In this document: piece by piece, positions 37,388-46,218 of the stretch | Layout of the letters: each line of letters opens with the position of its first letter | Position numbering within the stretch: the stretch's first letter is position 1 | From: Rhizobium sp. Root1212 | GTDB lineage: Bacteria > Pseudomonadota > Alphaproteobacteria > Rhizobiales > Rhizobiaceae | NCBI RefSeq assembly: GCF_001424985.1 | Contig: NZ_LMDA01000028.1 | Location: 76,568 to 140,567, forward strand | Direction: 5' to 3' | DNA: 64,000 nucleotides | Translations under genes and position numbers: made by a program | The notes under the pieces: model-generated | What the model was told of the DNA's origin: nothing | What the model saw: the letters and a program-made list of their open reading frames with translations, nothing else | Databases searched by the model: none

Positions 37388-37425
37388 AAAAAAAACGGGC
37401 CGTCGGCGAAGCGCCGTACGGCCCG
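37388..37425 (-). terminator. Strong minus-strand intrinsic terminator without an assigned gene
   Basis: Stem 37396-37408 with 37412-37425 (one bulge), and eight consecutive A at 37388-37395 that become eight T on the minus strand. No convincing protein gene lies upstream on that strand. Confidence 0.8.
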
Positions 37426-37568
37426 GCCGGTAGATGGTCGGACTGGGGGAATAGGTCGGCTTCAGAGCTTGGCGGCACCTGAGGCGAACCGTGTCATCGA
37501 CACCAGCATGATGCCCGAAGTCGTCGTCGAGATTTGACATTCTCCGCAGAAAAATTGACAATTCGCGC

Positions 37569-38591
37569 ATGCCGCATTCGCGAAAAATAACCCACGCGGA
37601 GGCTTATGCCTCCCGGCCGCCGCTCGAAATCCTAGTGGTGGTGCTTGGCGAATCCTCCTTGATGTCGCTGGCCTGCGTGCTCGATCCGATGCGCGCGGCA
37701 AACCGGGTTGCTGCGCAGAGCCTGTTTCACTGGACGATAAAATCTCCGGATGGTGCGCCCGCTCTTCTGACGGCGGGCATCGAGATTCCAGTCGATACTG
37801 CGTTCAGCGGCCGCGAGGCCGGGGACATGCTGATCGTCATTGGTGGTTTCAATCTGGACCGGCATGCGGGACGCGGGTTTCTCGCGCGGCTCCAGGCGGC
37901 GGCCCGGCGCTTTTCCCATGTCGCCGGCATCGAATCCGGTTGTTGGCTGCTGGCGCGGGCAGGTCTGGTGGATGGGCGCCCGGCGACGGCCCATTGGGAG
38001 GAACTGGAGGATTTCGCAGCCCGATTCCCGGATGTGCAGGTGCGTGCTGATCGCTTCGTCGCTGAGGGGCGGATGTGGACCTCGGGCGGGGCCTCGCCCA
38101 CGTTCGACATGATGCTGCACATGATCCGCCGCAATTTCGGGGCAACGATCGCGCTCGATGTCGCCAGTATTTTCGTTTACGATGAAACCCATGCGGCAAG
38201 CGATGCGCAGCCCGCGGTTTCGCTGGGAAGGATGCAGCGCCAGGCGCCGGAACTTGCCGATGCGATCCGTCTCATGGAAAGAACCATCGACCGGCCGCTC
38301 TCCCTGGATGTCTTTGCCCGGCGACTCGGCCATTCCCGGCGCAAGCTCGACGTTCTCTTTTCCCAGGGCCTCCAGACGAGTCCTGGCCGTTATTATCTGC
38401 GCCTGCGACTGCAAGCTGCGCAACGGCTGATCGTCGATACGGACCTTCCGGTCAGCGAAGTCGCCTTGCGATCCGGCTTCGACAGCCTCTCGGCATTTTC
38501 CCGCAGTTTTCGGGGATATTACGGCGTAAGCCCGCTGAAGCTGCGGCTGGTGAAACAACGAATCCCGATCGACGGCCGTCCTGCTTGGTGA
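37569..38591 (+). CDS. GlxA-family (DJ-1/AraC) transcriptional regulator
   Basis: 340 residues. The N-terminal half (about 18-195) is a DJ-1/PfpI-like amidotransferase domain; the nucleophile-elbow cysteine is in GIESGCWLLARAGL. The C-terminal 100 residues form an AraC double helix-turn-helix (DVFARRLGHSRRKLDVLF; VSEVALRSGFDSLSAFSRSF). Relatives control choline, carnitine or arginine catabolism, but the ligand cannot be read here. Two direct TTGACA copies (37534-37539, 37555-37560) lie upstream and could be promoter or operator sequence. Confidence 0.9.
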   Translation: MPHSRKITHAEAYASRPPLEILVVVLGESSLMSLACVLDPMRAANRVAAQSLFHWTIKSPDGAPALLTAGIEIPVDTAFSGREAGDMLIVIGGFNLDRHAGRGFLARLQAAARRFSHVAGIESGCWLLARAGLVDGRPATAHWEELEDFAARFPDVQVRADRFVAEGRMWTSGGASPTFDMMLHMIRRNFGATIALDVASIFVYDETHAASDAQPAVSLGRMQRQAPELADAIRLMERTIDRPLSLDVFARRLGHSRRKLDVLFSQGLQTSPGRYYLRLRLQAAQRLIVDTDLPVSEVALRSGFDSLSAFSRSFRGYYGVSPLKLRLVKQRIPIDGRPAW

Positions 38592-38647
38592 TCTCACCAT
38601 TTCGGAAGCTGCGGGATTTTTTAAGATCAGCTAAGTGCTTGATTTTG

Positions 38648-38698
38648 TGGTGAGCGCGCAGGGATTCGAACCCTGGACCTACTGATTAAAAGTCAGGT
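38648..38698 (-). tRNA. tRNA-Lys (UUU) 3' half: left prophage attachment site
   Basis: Read on the minus strand, the bases run from the anticodon stem (ACCTGACTTTTAATCAG) through variable loop, T arm and acceptor 3' side to CCA. The 5' half is absent: upstream sequence is unrelated. This is the duplicated part left by site-specific integration; the integrase starts 146 bases away. Confidence 0.85.
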
Positions 38699-38843
38699 TT
38701 CGTAAAATTCCGCGTGTTTCCGCATGGTTCAGAAATCCTTGAATTTCAGTTGTTTATCGCCTATATCTCAGGCAATTGATGTTATCAAGTTTCCGGGTGT
38801 TTCATTTTTGGTGGCGACTCGGTGGCGACTGGAGGGCTGTTGC

Positions 38844-40136
38844 TTGCCTACGATCAAACTTACAAGAAAGTCGGTGGCTGCGATGGAGCCCTCTGATAAG
38901 TCCGTGATCTATTTCGATGAGACGGTTAAGGGCTTCGGTCTGAAGATTACGCCAAGCGGCGCGCGCTCGTGGGTACTGGAATATCGCCCGGGTGCCGGCG
39001 GGCGTGGTGTCGCGAAAAAGAGAGTAAAGCTTGGCTCTCCGGCAACGATGTCTCCTGAGGATGCCAGAGAAGCTGCCGTTAGAACCCTCGCGCGGGTCAC
39101 ATTGGGTGGTGACCCTGCCAGGGCGCGATCGGACGAGCGGGCGTCACTTAGTCTATCTGACGTAGTCGATTCGTTCTTGCGAGATCATGTTTCGTCGAAA
39201 CGCAAACCGAAAACCTACGAAGAATACGCCATGGTAGCGGAGAAGCACATTAAGCCGGCAATCGGCAGCATGCGTGCTTCTATGGTTGCGCCTGCTGATG
39301 TCGCGCGGCTTCAGTCCGCTGTTGTGCGGGGGAAGCGCAGGAATGGAAATGAAGGAAAAACGATCGCGAACCGATCCTTGGCTGTACTTTCGGCTGCTTT
39401 CAACTGGGGCCAGAAAGCCGGCTTAGTGCCGGAGGGCCATAACCCGGTCAAAGCGGTAGAGCGGTTCAAGGAGAATAAGAAGGAGCGCTTCCTTACCGAC
39501 GCGGAATTAATGGCGTTAGGCGAGGCATTGCATGAGGCCGAGACCATCGGCCTTTCCTACGAGGTTGATGCAACCAAGACGAAAGTTAGAAACGCCCCGA
39601 AGGCTGAAAATCGTCGGACTGTCTACAGCCCCCATGCCATTGCTGCGATCCGACTCCTGCTCCTAACTGGAGCGCGCCGGCGCGAGATTTTAGACCTAAG
39701 ATGGAAAGACGTAGATCTCGATCGGGGGGTCTTGTTTCTTCCCGACTCGAAGACGGGGAAAAAGACGGTCGTGCTTTCGTCAGCGGCCATCTCGATTTTG
39801 GAGAACTTGCCGCGGTTGGGCGTTTATGTGATTGCGGGCAGCACCGCCGGAACGAAAGACGAGAAACCCCGATCTGACCTTAACAAGCCCTGGACAGCAG
39901 TGTTGCAACGCGCCGCTCTTTCAGACGTTCGACTGCACGATCTAAGGCACAGTTTCGCCAGCGTGGGAGTTGGTGGCAGCTTGGGTTTGCCGATCATCGG
40001 GAAACTGCTCGGCCACACGCAGGCCGCGACAACAGCTCGATATGCTCACCTAGATGTCGATCCTCTAAAGAAAGCCGCTGATACCATCGCAAATAAGATA
40101 ACGGCGGCAATGGGAGGGACAAGAAGTGATGCATGA
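38844..40136 (+). CDS. int: Tyrosine-type phage integrase
   Basis: Site-specific recombinase, 430 residues. Catalytic residues: Arg278 (TGARRREI), His365-x-x-Arg368 (LHDLRHSF), His391 (LLGHTQ) and Tyr400 (ARYAHL). The N-terminus (about 1-90) is the P4-like arm-binding DUF4102 type (GFGLKITPSGARSW). The start is TTG 38844 with GGAGGG at 38831-38836; the frame extends upstream without homology. It lies next to the split tRNA-Lys, as expected. A GGTGGCGACT direct repeat (38810, 38821) precedes it. Confidence 0.95.
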   Translation: MPTIKLTRKSVAAMEPSDKSVIYFDETVKGFGLKITPSGARSWVLEYRPGAGGRGVAKKRVKLGSPATMSPEDAREAAVRTLARVTLGGDPARARSDERASLSLSDVVDSFLRDHVSSKRKPKTYEEYAMVAEKHIKPAIGSMRASMVAPADVARLQSAVVRGKRRNGNEGKTIANRSLAVLSAAFNWGQKAGLVPEGHNPVKAVERFKENKKERFLTDAELMALGEALHEAETIGLSYEVDATKTKVRNAPKAENRRTVYSPHAIAAIRLLLLTGARRREILDLRWKDVDLDRGVLFLPDSKTGKKTVVLSSAAISILENLPRLGVYVIAGSTAGTKDEKPRSDLNKPWTAVLQRAALSDVRLHDLRHSFASVGVGGSLGLPIIGKLLGHTQAATTARYAHLDVDPLKKAADTIANKITAAMGGTRSDA

Positions 40137-40629
40137 CGAAGGTGAGGATCAACTGCCCGCTTGGGTCGATGTGCTTCAGCGCGGCCCTATCGCAGTCACC
40201 GAACACACCAGTGAAGAAGATCTAGCCGTGGAAATGGCCGAACGGCTGGATGCCCTTCTCCGGTCGCACAACGGCTTGCGGCCCACTGCCGAGGGCTGGC
40301 GACAGTTGGCGCTGGAACTCGCTCTAAAGTATGAGCCCCTATTCACGATCGAGACTCCCGTTGACCGCGACAGCATGGGCGGTCGACCTGTTGGCATGGG
40401 CAACTTCCTACTCCGCTCTCGGATGAAGGCAGAGATGCGAAAAGGTGCTTCGCAAGCCGAGGCGGCGCGGAGGATCGAAAAGGAATCGAAGGGAGAGACG
40501 AGCTTTAAAACCGCGAACAATTCGCTGTCCCGCAAGGGCCAGGCGCCGGACTTCATGCGACGATGGACTCACGAATGGAAAGCACAACGGGCGATCCTCG
40601 CCGCTGCTAAAAACCTGTCCCAAGAATGA
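40129..40629 (+). CDS. Prophage hypothetical protein, 166 aa
   Basis: Overlaps the integrase stop by 8 bases; ATG 40129 (or GTG 40126) with GGGAGGG upstream. Charged and largely helical; the C-terminal half (KAEMRKGASQAEAARRIEKE..NNSLSRKGQAP) reads like a DNA-associated helix-turn-helix with a basic tail, but no family is recognised. Likely co-transcribed with int. Confidence 0.7.
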   Translation: MHDEGEDQLPAWVDVLQRGPIAVTEHTSEEDLAVEMAERLDALLRSHNGLRPTAEGWRQLALELALKYEPLFTIETPVDRDSMGGRPVGMGNFLLRSRMKAEMRKGASQAEAARRIEKESKGETSFKTANNSLSRKGQAPDFMRRWTHEWKAQRAILAAAKNLSQE

Positions 40630-40696
40630 CCTAGTATTCTTGGGACGCCTGAAACCCCATCTTCCCTCCAGCAATAACTCGCAAGGAGGAAGAAGG

Positions 40697-40915
40697 ATGG
40701 GAAAGAACGTGCGCGTACAAGAGGCTGCTCAATACCTAGGATTGTCAAAGTCTACTCTTGACAAACTTCGATGCTTCGGAGGCGGGCCACGATATTTCAA
40801 ACTGGGGCGTCCCGTTGTCTATGACGTCGCTGACCTTGATTCGTGGATGGCTGAGCGCGCCCGCACGATCACTTGGGGAGACAATGACAACGGACAGGCG
40901 AGGGCGGCTGCGTGA
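40697..40915 (+). CDS. AlpA-like helix-turn-helix protein (possible excisionase)
   Basis: 72 residues: VRVQEAAQYLGLSKSTLDKLR is a MerR-type winged helix, and KLGRPVVYDVADLDSWM is the usual wing of AlpA/Xis-like proteins. AAGGAGGA is placed 7 bases upstream of the ATG. AlpA-type proteins act as excisionases or activate integrase. The gene overlaps the next by 4 bases. Confidence 0.8.
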   Translation: MGKNVRVQEAAQYLGLSKSTLDKLRCFGGGPRYFKLGRPVVYDVADLDSWMAERARTITWGDNDNGQARAAA

Positions 40916-41172
40916 GCGATTTCCGTATCGAATCAGACTCTCCGCTACTCGATCTCAGGGCTGGAGATAGCTTTGAGACGCGCGCAGTTCAGTGGCTGAT
41001 GGCTGCGCACCGGCTTGTAGACCGCGCCATCGACGTCGACCGCCAAATAACCGGATATGGGGACGAAGTTTCGCTTCTTCTAACTAACCGGCAGGCCGAC
41101 CACCTAGCGATGGGGTTAGCGCTACTAGCGACCCACTTCAGCAATGCTGGCCTGATGGCCAACCATAGGTGA
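40912..41172 (+). CDS. Prophage hypothetical protein, 86 aa
   Basis: GTG start in a 4-base overlap with the AlpA-like gene. RAVQWLMAAHRLVDRAIDVD and DHLAMGLALLATHF form two helices; no family recognised. Probably an early gene in the replication transcript. Confidence 0.6.
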   Translation: MSDFRIESDSPLLDLRAGDSFETRAVQWLMAAHRLVDRAIDVDRQITGYGDEVSLLLTNRQADHLAMGLALLATHFSNAGLMANHR

Positions 41173-41265
41173 CCCCTGCGCGGCCCTTGCGCGTATTGCC
41201 GCAAAGGCCGCGACACCCCCAACCAACGACCACAGCCGACCGGCCCGAGCCGGCGAGGAGGACAT

Positions 41266-41598
41266 TTGCGCTCATTTACATCTAAATCTAGGGGAGAACG
41301 ACTTCGTGACGGAGAGATTCCAGACCGCCCAATCCGGGGTGCTGGCATTCGGATCGAATACCATGGCAACCGACCGGCAAACGTTTATCCCGTCGAGCAA
41401 TCCATGGTGTTGAATATCGAGCAGCGCCGGATCGATGAGGCGAGGCGTCGGCGGATGTCACTGGTCGAATGGTGGAGCAACGAGCCTGCTCCATCGCATG
41501 CCTCCCGTCACATTGCGGATCTGTTCTCGCGCGATTCCGACATCATCGACTTCGCGATAACTGCGATGCGCGAAAAGATCCAGCGAGACGCCGGTTGA
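41266..41598 (+). CDS. Prophage hypothetical protein, 110 aa
   Basis: TTG start with GAGGAGG (41255-41261) just upstream. Basic N-terminus (FTSKSRGERLRDGE) and a helical, Arg-rich centre (QRRIDEARRRRMSLVEWW). Stop overlaps the next start (TGATG). Function unknown. Confidence 0.55.
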   Translation: MRSFTSKSRGERLRDGEIPDRPIRGAGIRIEYHGNRPANVYPVEQSMVLNIEQRRIDEARRRRMSLVEWWSNEPAPSHASRHIADLFSRDSDIIDFAITAMREKIQRDAG

Positions 41599-41876
41599 TG
41601 AGGGTCACGGCCCTTCAACCCGTCGCCAATTCGGGCGGCGGGTCGGTCAAGGTGGTTGCCACCTTTGATCTGCAGCTGAACGACGACGTGCGTCTGTTCG
41701 GTCTCCGCTTGATGGAGGCGCCGGGCGGCAAGCGACTGATTTACGCAGCTAATGCTAACGGCGGTCGGAGGACGGCCACGTTCTCACCGTCATTGGCGAC
41801 AGCGATCACCGCGTCAGCGCTAACCGAACTAGAGAGGCACGCGACCGCCGATGGCATCCACAAAAAAACAGCTTGA
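41598..41876 (+). CDS. Small protein with SpoVG-like layout, 92 aa
   Basis: MRVTALQPV, then VVATFDLQLNDDVRLFGLRLME, a Gly/Lys turn and RLIYAAN. This arrangement of beta strands resembles SpoVG-type nucleic-acid-binding proteins found in phages and rhizobial replication modules, but the match is by eye only. Stop is 26 bases inside the primase start region, so the two are coupled. Confidence 0.5.
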   Translation: MRVTALQPVANSGGGSVKVVATFDLQLNDDVRLFGLRLMEAPGGKRLIYAANANGGRRTATFSPSLATAITASALTELERHATADGIHKKTA

Positions 41877-44154
41877 ACCGACTGATGCGGCGGGCAACCT
41901 TTCGTCCGCGCTTGAGTACATCGCCGCTGGGGTGCCCGTTTTCCCCTGCAGAGCGCGCACTGAGACGGATCTGCACACCGGCGAGGTTTACGACCCAAAG
42001 AGCCCGCTCACCTCAAACGGGCTGTACGGAGCGAGTACCAACGAACGTATTGTTCGTGAATGGTGGAGACGCAACCCTGATGCATTGGTGGGCATCCCAA
42101 CTGGAGCAAAAACAGGATTTTTTGCCCTGGACGTGGATGTGAAGGAGGGGAAGACCGGCGACATCAATCTAGCCGCGTTGGAGGCTGAGCACGTGCAGCT
42201 TCCGCAAACCGCCATCATCCAGACAGCAACTGGGGGATTCCACTACCTATTCCGGCACGTTGACGGCCTCACAACCGCAACCGGAGGGCTTCCAGAGCAC
42301 ATCGATATTCGTGCCCAAGGGGGATATATAATCGGCGCCGGCAGCACTTTCCCCGACGGCAGGCGATATAAATATCTTGGCGGTACGTCAGCCGAATTCA
42401 TCGCCGCAATCGGCAGTATTGCGGAGCCCCCGGCCTGGCTAATTGACGTCATTCGCACGCCAAGGCACGGGGCGGTTTCTGGCTCTTTCGCCGCAATGCC
42501 TCGCAATGACTCCGTGTCGGCCGCTGAAGTCGAAGAACTGCTCTCGTACATCAGTCCAGACTGCGCCTATCAGGATTGGCTGAGCGTCCTCATGGCCGTT
42601 CACGAGGAACTTGGCGATGGCGGTCTCGCTATTGCGGACGCGTGGAGTGCTGGCGGTTCCAAATATCGAAAGGGAGATGTGTTTCGCCGATGGAAGACAT
42701 TTAAGCCGGGAGGCGGGGTCGGTATGGGTTCGCTCACCGTTCTCGCCCGAGACGGTGGTGCTGATCTGTCGGGCATCGCGAGGAGGCATCGCGGATGTGA
42801 GAGGGACGGAACACGGTCAATCGACGCTGAAAAGCTTTCGGCATTCGTTGCCAGGGGGCTTGCCAAGAACCAGCACGACGCAAGTGCTCGGGTGGGCACC
42901 CTCCCTAGCAGTCGATCAGAAGCGGCGCAGGCATCCGGCTCATCCGAACCGGCCAATGACAACACTCCGCCCGCGCCGTCAAAGTTCTCGATTTTTGATT
43001 GGCCGAGCAGCCGATTTGTTGGTGAGCCCCCGGTGGTGAAAGAACTCGTTGAGGGTACTATCCCGCAGGCGGTTCCAGGCATGATCGCCGCGATGGGTGA
43101 TACCGGGAAATCCTATGCAGCGCTTGAACTACATCGAAGGGTGTCTTTCGGCTCCTCCGCTTTTGATTCTCCCATCTTCGGGGGACGCGTTCTAGCTACC
43201 GGTACTTCCGTCCTGGTCACAAGCGAGGATGATTCCGGGGAGGTACATCGACGCCTTGCTGCATTGGATCGCCATGAACATCGCTTAACCGACGGCCAGA
43301 AGTTGCTTGTGGTGCCATTACCGTCAGCCGGCGGCCCGCGGGCATTTTGGCGTGAGGACAAGAAACTTGGCCTAATCGAGACCGATGACTGGAAGCGCCT
43401 CTGCGACGAACTTGTCAGCATCGAGGATCTGCGGCTAGTTACGCTCGACCCGCTTGCGAGCTTTGCGCACGTCCAGATCAACGAGGACCCGGCGGCAGGT
43501 GCATTTGTCTGTGCGTCTCTCGGTGCGCTGGCAGCTCAAACGCGGGCTTCGGTGTTGGTTTTGCACCATATGAAGAAGGTGGCAAAGCCGATCGAGAGCC
43601 TGGCGGATGCGCGCGAAGCAATCCGGGGCAGCACAGCGCTAGTCGACGGTTTGCGCTTGGCGTACGCACTTTGGCCTGCAGAGGAAAAGCGCGGTCGTGC
43701 GATCTGCAAAGATTTAGGGGTTGAATACGCAGCCAATAAAGTCGTCTTCGGGGGTGTCGTGAAAGCCAACGGCGCAGCCCGACGGATAGTCTCGACATAC
43801 GTCCGAAACGACTTTGGCCTGTTGGTAGATCGGACCGTAGGAATCGGTGCGTCGGGCCTGCCGCAGGACGATCTCCTGGAGCAGCTCGTAGCCGCGATAG
43901 CGGCTGCCGCAGAAGCTGGACAGCCTCTTACTAAAACAGGCGCAACGGGCTTATTCGAAAATCGCGAACGCCTTGGGGAAGGCTTGAGCCAACTCTCGCG
44001 TCACAAAATTGAGGGGCTGGCGCAGCGACTAGTCGATAGTCAACGCGTGGTGAAATGCTTGGCTGGCGGCACGACGCCGAAGTGGCTGGACGTTCCGACA
44101 GGTCGCTTTGCAATGGGTCTGGGCGAGTTCCGGAAGGGTATGGCGCGCGGGTAG
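41851..44154 (+). CDS. Prophage primase-polymerase/AAA helicase replication protein
   Basis: 767 residues. The N-terminal Prim-Pol domain (about 15-200) has catalytic D94-V-D96 and the GFHYLFRH and DIRAQGGYIIGAGS strands. A PriCT-type helical linker (ISPDCAYQDWLSVLMAVHEE) follows. The C-terminal RecA-like ATPase has Walker A M415-GDTGKS and Walker B LVTLDPLASF near residue 530. Such proteins prime and unwind phage or plasmid origins. A repeat cluster lies just downstream. I can see no separate initiator. Confidence 0.88.
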   Translation: MASTKKQLEPTDAAGNLSSALEYIAAGVPVFPCRARTETDLHTGEVYDPKSPLTSNGLYGASTNERIVREWWRRNPDALVGIPTGAKTGFFALDVDVKEGKTGDINLAALEAEHVQLPQTAIIQTATGGFHYLFRHVDGLTTATGGLPEHIDIRAQGGYIIGAGSTFPDGRRYKYLGGTSAEFIAAIGSIAEPPAWLIDVIRTPRHGAVSGSFAAMPRNDSVSAAEVEELLSYISPDCAYQDWLSVLMAVHEELGDGGLAIADAWSAGGSKYRKGDVFRRWKTFKPGGGVGMGSLTVLARDGGADLSGIARRHRGCERDGTRSIDAEKLSAFVARGLAKNQHDASARVGTLPSSRSEAAQASGSSEPANDNTPPAPSKFSIFDWPSSRFVGEPPVVKELVEGTIPQAVPGMIAAMGDTGKSYAALELHRRVSFGSSAFDSPIFGGRVLATGTSVLVTSEDDSGEVHRRLAALDRHEHRLTDGQKLLVVPLPSAGGPRAFWREDKKLGLIETDDWKRLCDELVSIEDLRLVTLDPLASFAHVQINEDPAAGAFVCASLGALAAQTRASVLVLHHMKKVAKPIESLADAREAIRGSTALVDGLRLAYALWPAEEKRGRAICKDLGVEYAANKVVFGGVVKANGAARRIVSTYVRNDFGLLVDRTVGIGASGLPQDDLLEQLVAAIAAAAEAGQPLTKTGATGLFENRERLGEGLSQLSRHKIEGLAQRLVDSQRVVKCLAGGTTPKWLDVPTGRFAMGLGEFRKGMARG

Positions 44155-44170
44155 AGCGCGCCCTAAGAAC

Positions 44171-44360
44171 GTTTCCAACGGTATCGGAAATGGCGGTTTC
44201 CATGGAAATGGGAACGGAAAATGTAACGTAAACAGTAGCTTAGCGTTTCCATCGCCAGCACTTCCAGCGGAAATGGAAACGCGTAACCAATTGAAAAATT
44301 TGAGATTTCCGGGTTTCCAGAGTTTGCCCCTCTTACAGAGGGGATGCATCTGGAAATGCA
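44171..44360. repeat. TTTCC/GGAAA repeat cluster, candidate phage origin
   Basis: About ten copies of TTTCC or GGAAA, several as GTTTCCA / TGGAAAT, in 190 bases between the replication gene and the next small gene. A perfect 10-base inverted repeat pairs 44243-44252 with 44273-44282. There is no ORF in 44155-44384. Iterated short motifs beside a replication gene suggest an origin or operator; which one is inferred. Confidence 0.5.
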
Positions 44361-44384
44361 ATCCCCCAGAGCAGAGGAGGAAGA

Positions 44385-44780
44385 ATGCAGATGCCAAACG
44401 ACTTTCAAACTCACCTTCGCGCGATCCCACACATAACCGAGGAGTCCGACGCAGAGACCTACTTGCGAGCTTTTGCCCGCATGACGGTGGATGAGGATGT
44501 CGATGAAGAATACGTTTTGGCTGCCGCGCAAGATGCCATCCGATTTGTCAGCCACGACGCATTTCGGCGCGGTTTTGAAGCTTGTCACGAAAATTGCGTC
44601 GTCCCCCAGCAGCAGAAAAGCGTCAGCCGCGAAGCGGCGATCATGGCGCTTCGGCAATACGGCGCCAGAGTTCGCCAGGGCATCGCCGCGCACTTCGAAG
44701 ACGGACCTGGCATTCCGACTCGGATAAGCTTCGAAATCGACAACATGACCTTGCCGCCGACGAAGGGCCTGCTTCCATGA
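44385..44780 (+). CDS. Prophage hypothetical protein, 131 aa
   Basis: GAGGAGGAAG before the ATG gives a strong ribosome site. Acidic helical N-terminus (ITEESDAETYLRAFARMTVDE) and no recognisable domain. The stop overlaps the next start (ATGA). First gene after the repeat cluster. Confidence 0.6.
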   Translation: MQMPNDFQTHLRAIPHITEESDAETYLRAFARMTVDEDVDEEYVLAAAQDAIRFVSHDAFRRGFEACHENCVVPQQQKSVSREAAIMALRQYGARVRQGIAAHFEDGPGIPTRISFEIDNMTLPPTKGLLP

Positions 44781-45001
44781 ACTGGTCCGCGAGAGAACTG
44801 CGCCTTACGCGCGTTCAGGCCGATTATCTGACACGCGGATTTAGCTCGGTGCACCAGCGGGTGACCGACCGCACCGAGTTGATTCTCGAAAGCCGCCGTA
44901 TGCTGCTGTGGAAGCGGCAATCTGATGGGACCTACGCGCGGTTACGCTCGCCGAAGGGTGATGCGGCACTTGCCAAATTTAATTCGAGGGAGAAAGCATG
45001 A
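44777..45001 (+). CDS. Prophage hypothetical protein, 74 aa
   Basis: Starts in a 4-base overlap with the previous gene. RELRLTRVQADYLTRGFSS and SRRMLLWKRQSDGTYARLR suggest a small DNA-associated protein, but no family is recognised. Its last codons overlap the next start by 4 bases, completing a three-gene coupled block. Confidence 0.55.
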   Translation: MNWSARELRLTRVQADYLTRGFSSVHQRVTDRTELILESRRMLLWKRQSDGTYARLRSPKGDAALAKFNSREKA

Positions 45002-46200
45002 CAGAGCGCACCACTGCAGACCATCGCATAACAGTAGCAGCTTGGAGTGCGGCTGCCCCCCCTGACGACGCGGAAATTTTGGGTATGCCGTCGACCAAGC
45101 GCGCGAAGGAGAAGAAGCCTCGTCATCGAGATCTCTCCAAATTGTCCTCAATCATGGCCTTCCACCGACGGCCGGAGGGTGTTGCGGAGCAAGCGCCATC
45201 CGAACCACTGGCTCGCGAGCAGACCGCTCCGATGGGAACAAACTGGCGGGTAACCCCAGCCAATCACAACCGACGGCCAGAGGACTTCGCGAATGAGCGA
45301 GCGGTCGAATACGTTCCGTCCGTACCTGCAATCGAAACCGCGATGGCGACGGTCGAGATGAAGTATCGTCTGGAGCCGATGATGCGTCGTCAGGACGACG
45401 AGGGATGGGAACTACGCCGATCGAGCCGCGAGGTGCACGGCATCCCGGTGGCGGGCGACATTCTGCATGGCGTGCATGTCGACGATGACGGCAAGGAGCA
45501 TAAGGTTATCACCCGCATAGGCCGACTTAGGTTTAGTGATGGCACGCAGACTGAACGGGGCTACAAGTTATCTTTTGGGAAGGTCGTCGAGGCGCAAATC
45601 GTTCTGCCGGTCGGCTGCATGTTGGGCTGCCGGGAGAAGTCGACGCGGGACAAAGGCGCGGTCCAAGATCCGGTCGAGCTTGCGTGTACGCATGATTATT
45701 TCGCCGGCAAGAATGAGCCACCCGGGCTTTTCGACGCCCAATCCGCTGGCCGCGTGAAATCAAAGTCGCGTGCCTCAAGGACCGGCCCAAGAACGAAGGC
45801 AGAGGCTAAGCAGTGGCTGGCGGAGGCTGTCGCCAATACACCCGTCATGCCACCTGTTACAAAGTGCCCCGATGGCTTCCCCGCTGGCCCAAAGAATTTG
45901 GCCCACCTCTTTCCAGGCCTTGTAAAGGTCGCGACCGGAAAAGGTGGATCGCCGGGCTGGGAAGGCATTGCGTCCGAGTTCGAAGAGCGAAATGAATGGC
46001 ATTTTGTTCTGCAGGGAATGAAGGATGAGCATGTCGAACTACTAACGCGCACAGCAAAAGCGAAAAGCCTCCAGGAAATCGGGGAAATCCGGGGCTACAC
46101 GGGCAAATACGCAATTGAGGCCGGTCGCCGACTGCTAGTGGCGGCGAATGACAATTATCTGGAAGCTAAGAAACTCGCCACCGAGGCGAGGGCGGCCTGA
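44998..46200 (+). CDS. Prophage hypothetical protein, 400 aa
   Basis: Coupled to the previous gene by ATGA. Residues 1-140 are low-complexity, Pro- and Arg-rich; about 145-260 is a compact part (HGIPVAGDILHGVHVDDD..GRLRFSDGTQTERGYKLSFG) with two Cys near CMLGCREK; about 270-400 is helical and Lys-rich and ends in a helix-turn-helix-like stretch (SLQEIGEIRGYTGKYAIE). No family identified. By position it belongs to the early region. Confidence 0.6.
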   Translation: MTERTTADHRITVAAWSAAAPPDDAEILGMPSTKRAKEKKPRHRDLSKLSSIMAFHRRPEGVAEQAPSEPLAREQTAPMGTNWRVTPANHNRRPEDFANERAVEYVPSVPAIETAMATVEMKYRLEPMMRRQDDEGWELRRSSREVHGIPVAGDILHGVHVDDDGKEHKVITRIGRLRFSDGTQTERGYKLSFGKVVEAQIVLPVGCMLGCREKSTRDKGAVQDPVELACTHDYFAGKNEPPGLFDAQSAGRVKSKSRASRTGPRTKAEAKQWLAEAVANTPVMPPVTKCPDGFPAGPKNLAHLFPGLVKVATGKGGSPGWEGIASEFEERNEWHFVLQGMKDEHVELLTRTAKAKSLQEIGEIRGYTGKYAIEAGRRLLVAANDNYLEAKKLATEARAA

Positions 46201-46218
46201 TGAACGCGGCGGCCACGG

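Noticed and set aside
43478..43798. 106-codon minus-strand frame within the primase gene
   Set aside because: Arg-rich shadow; the plus-strand domain is continuous.
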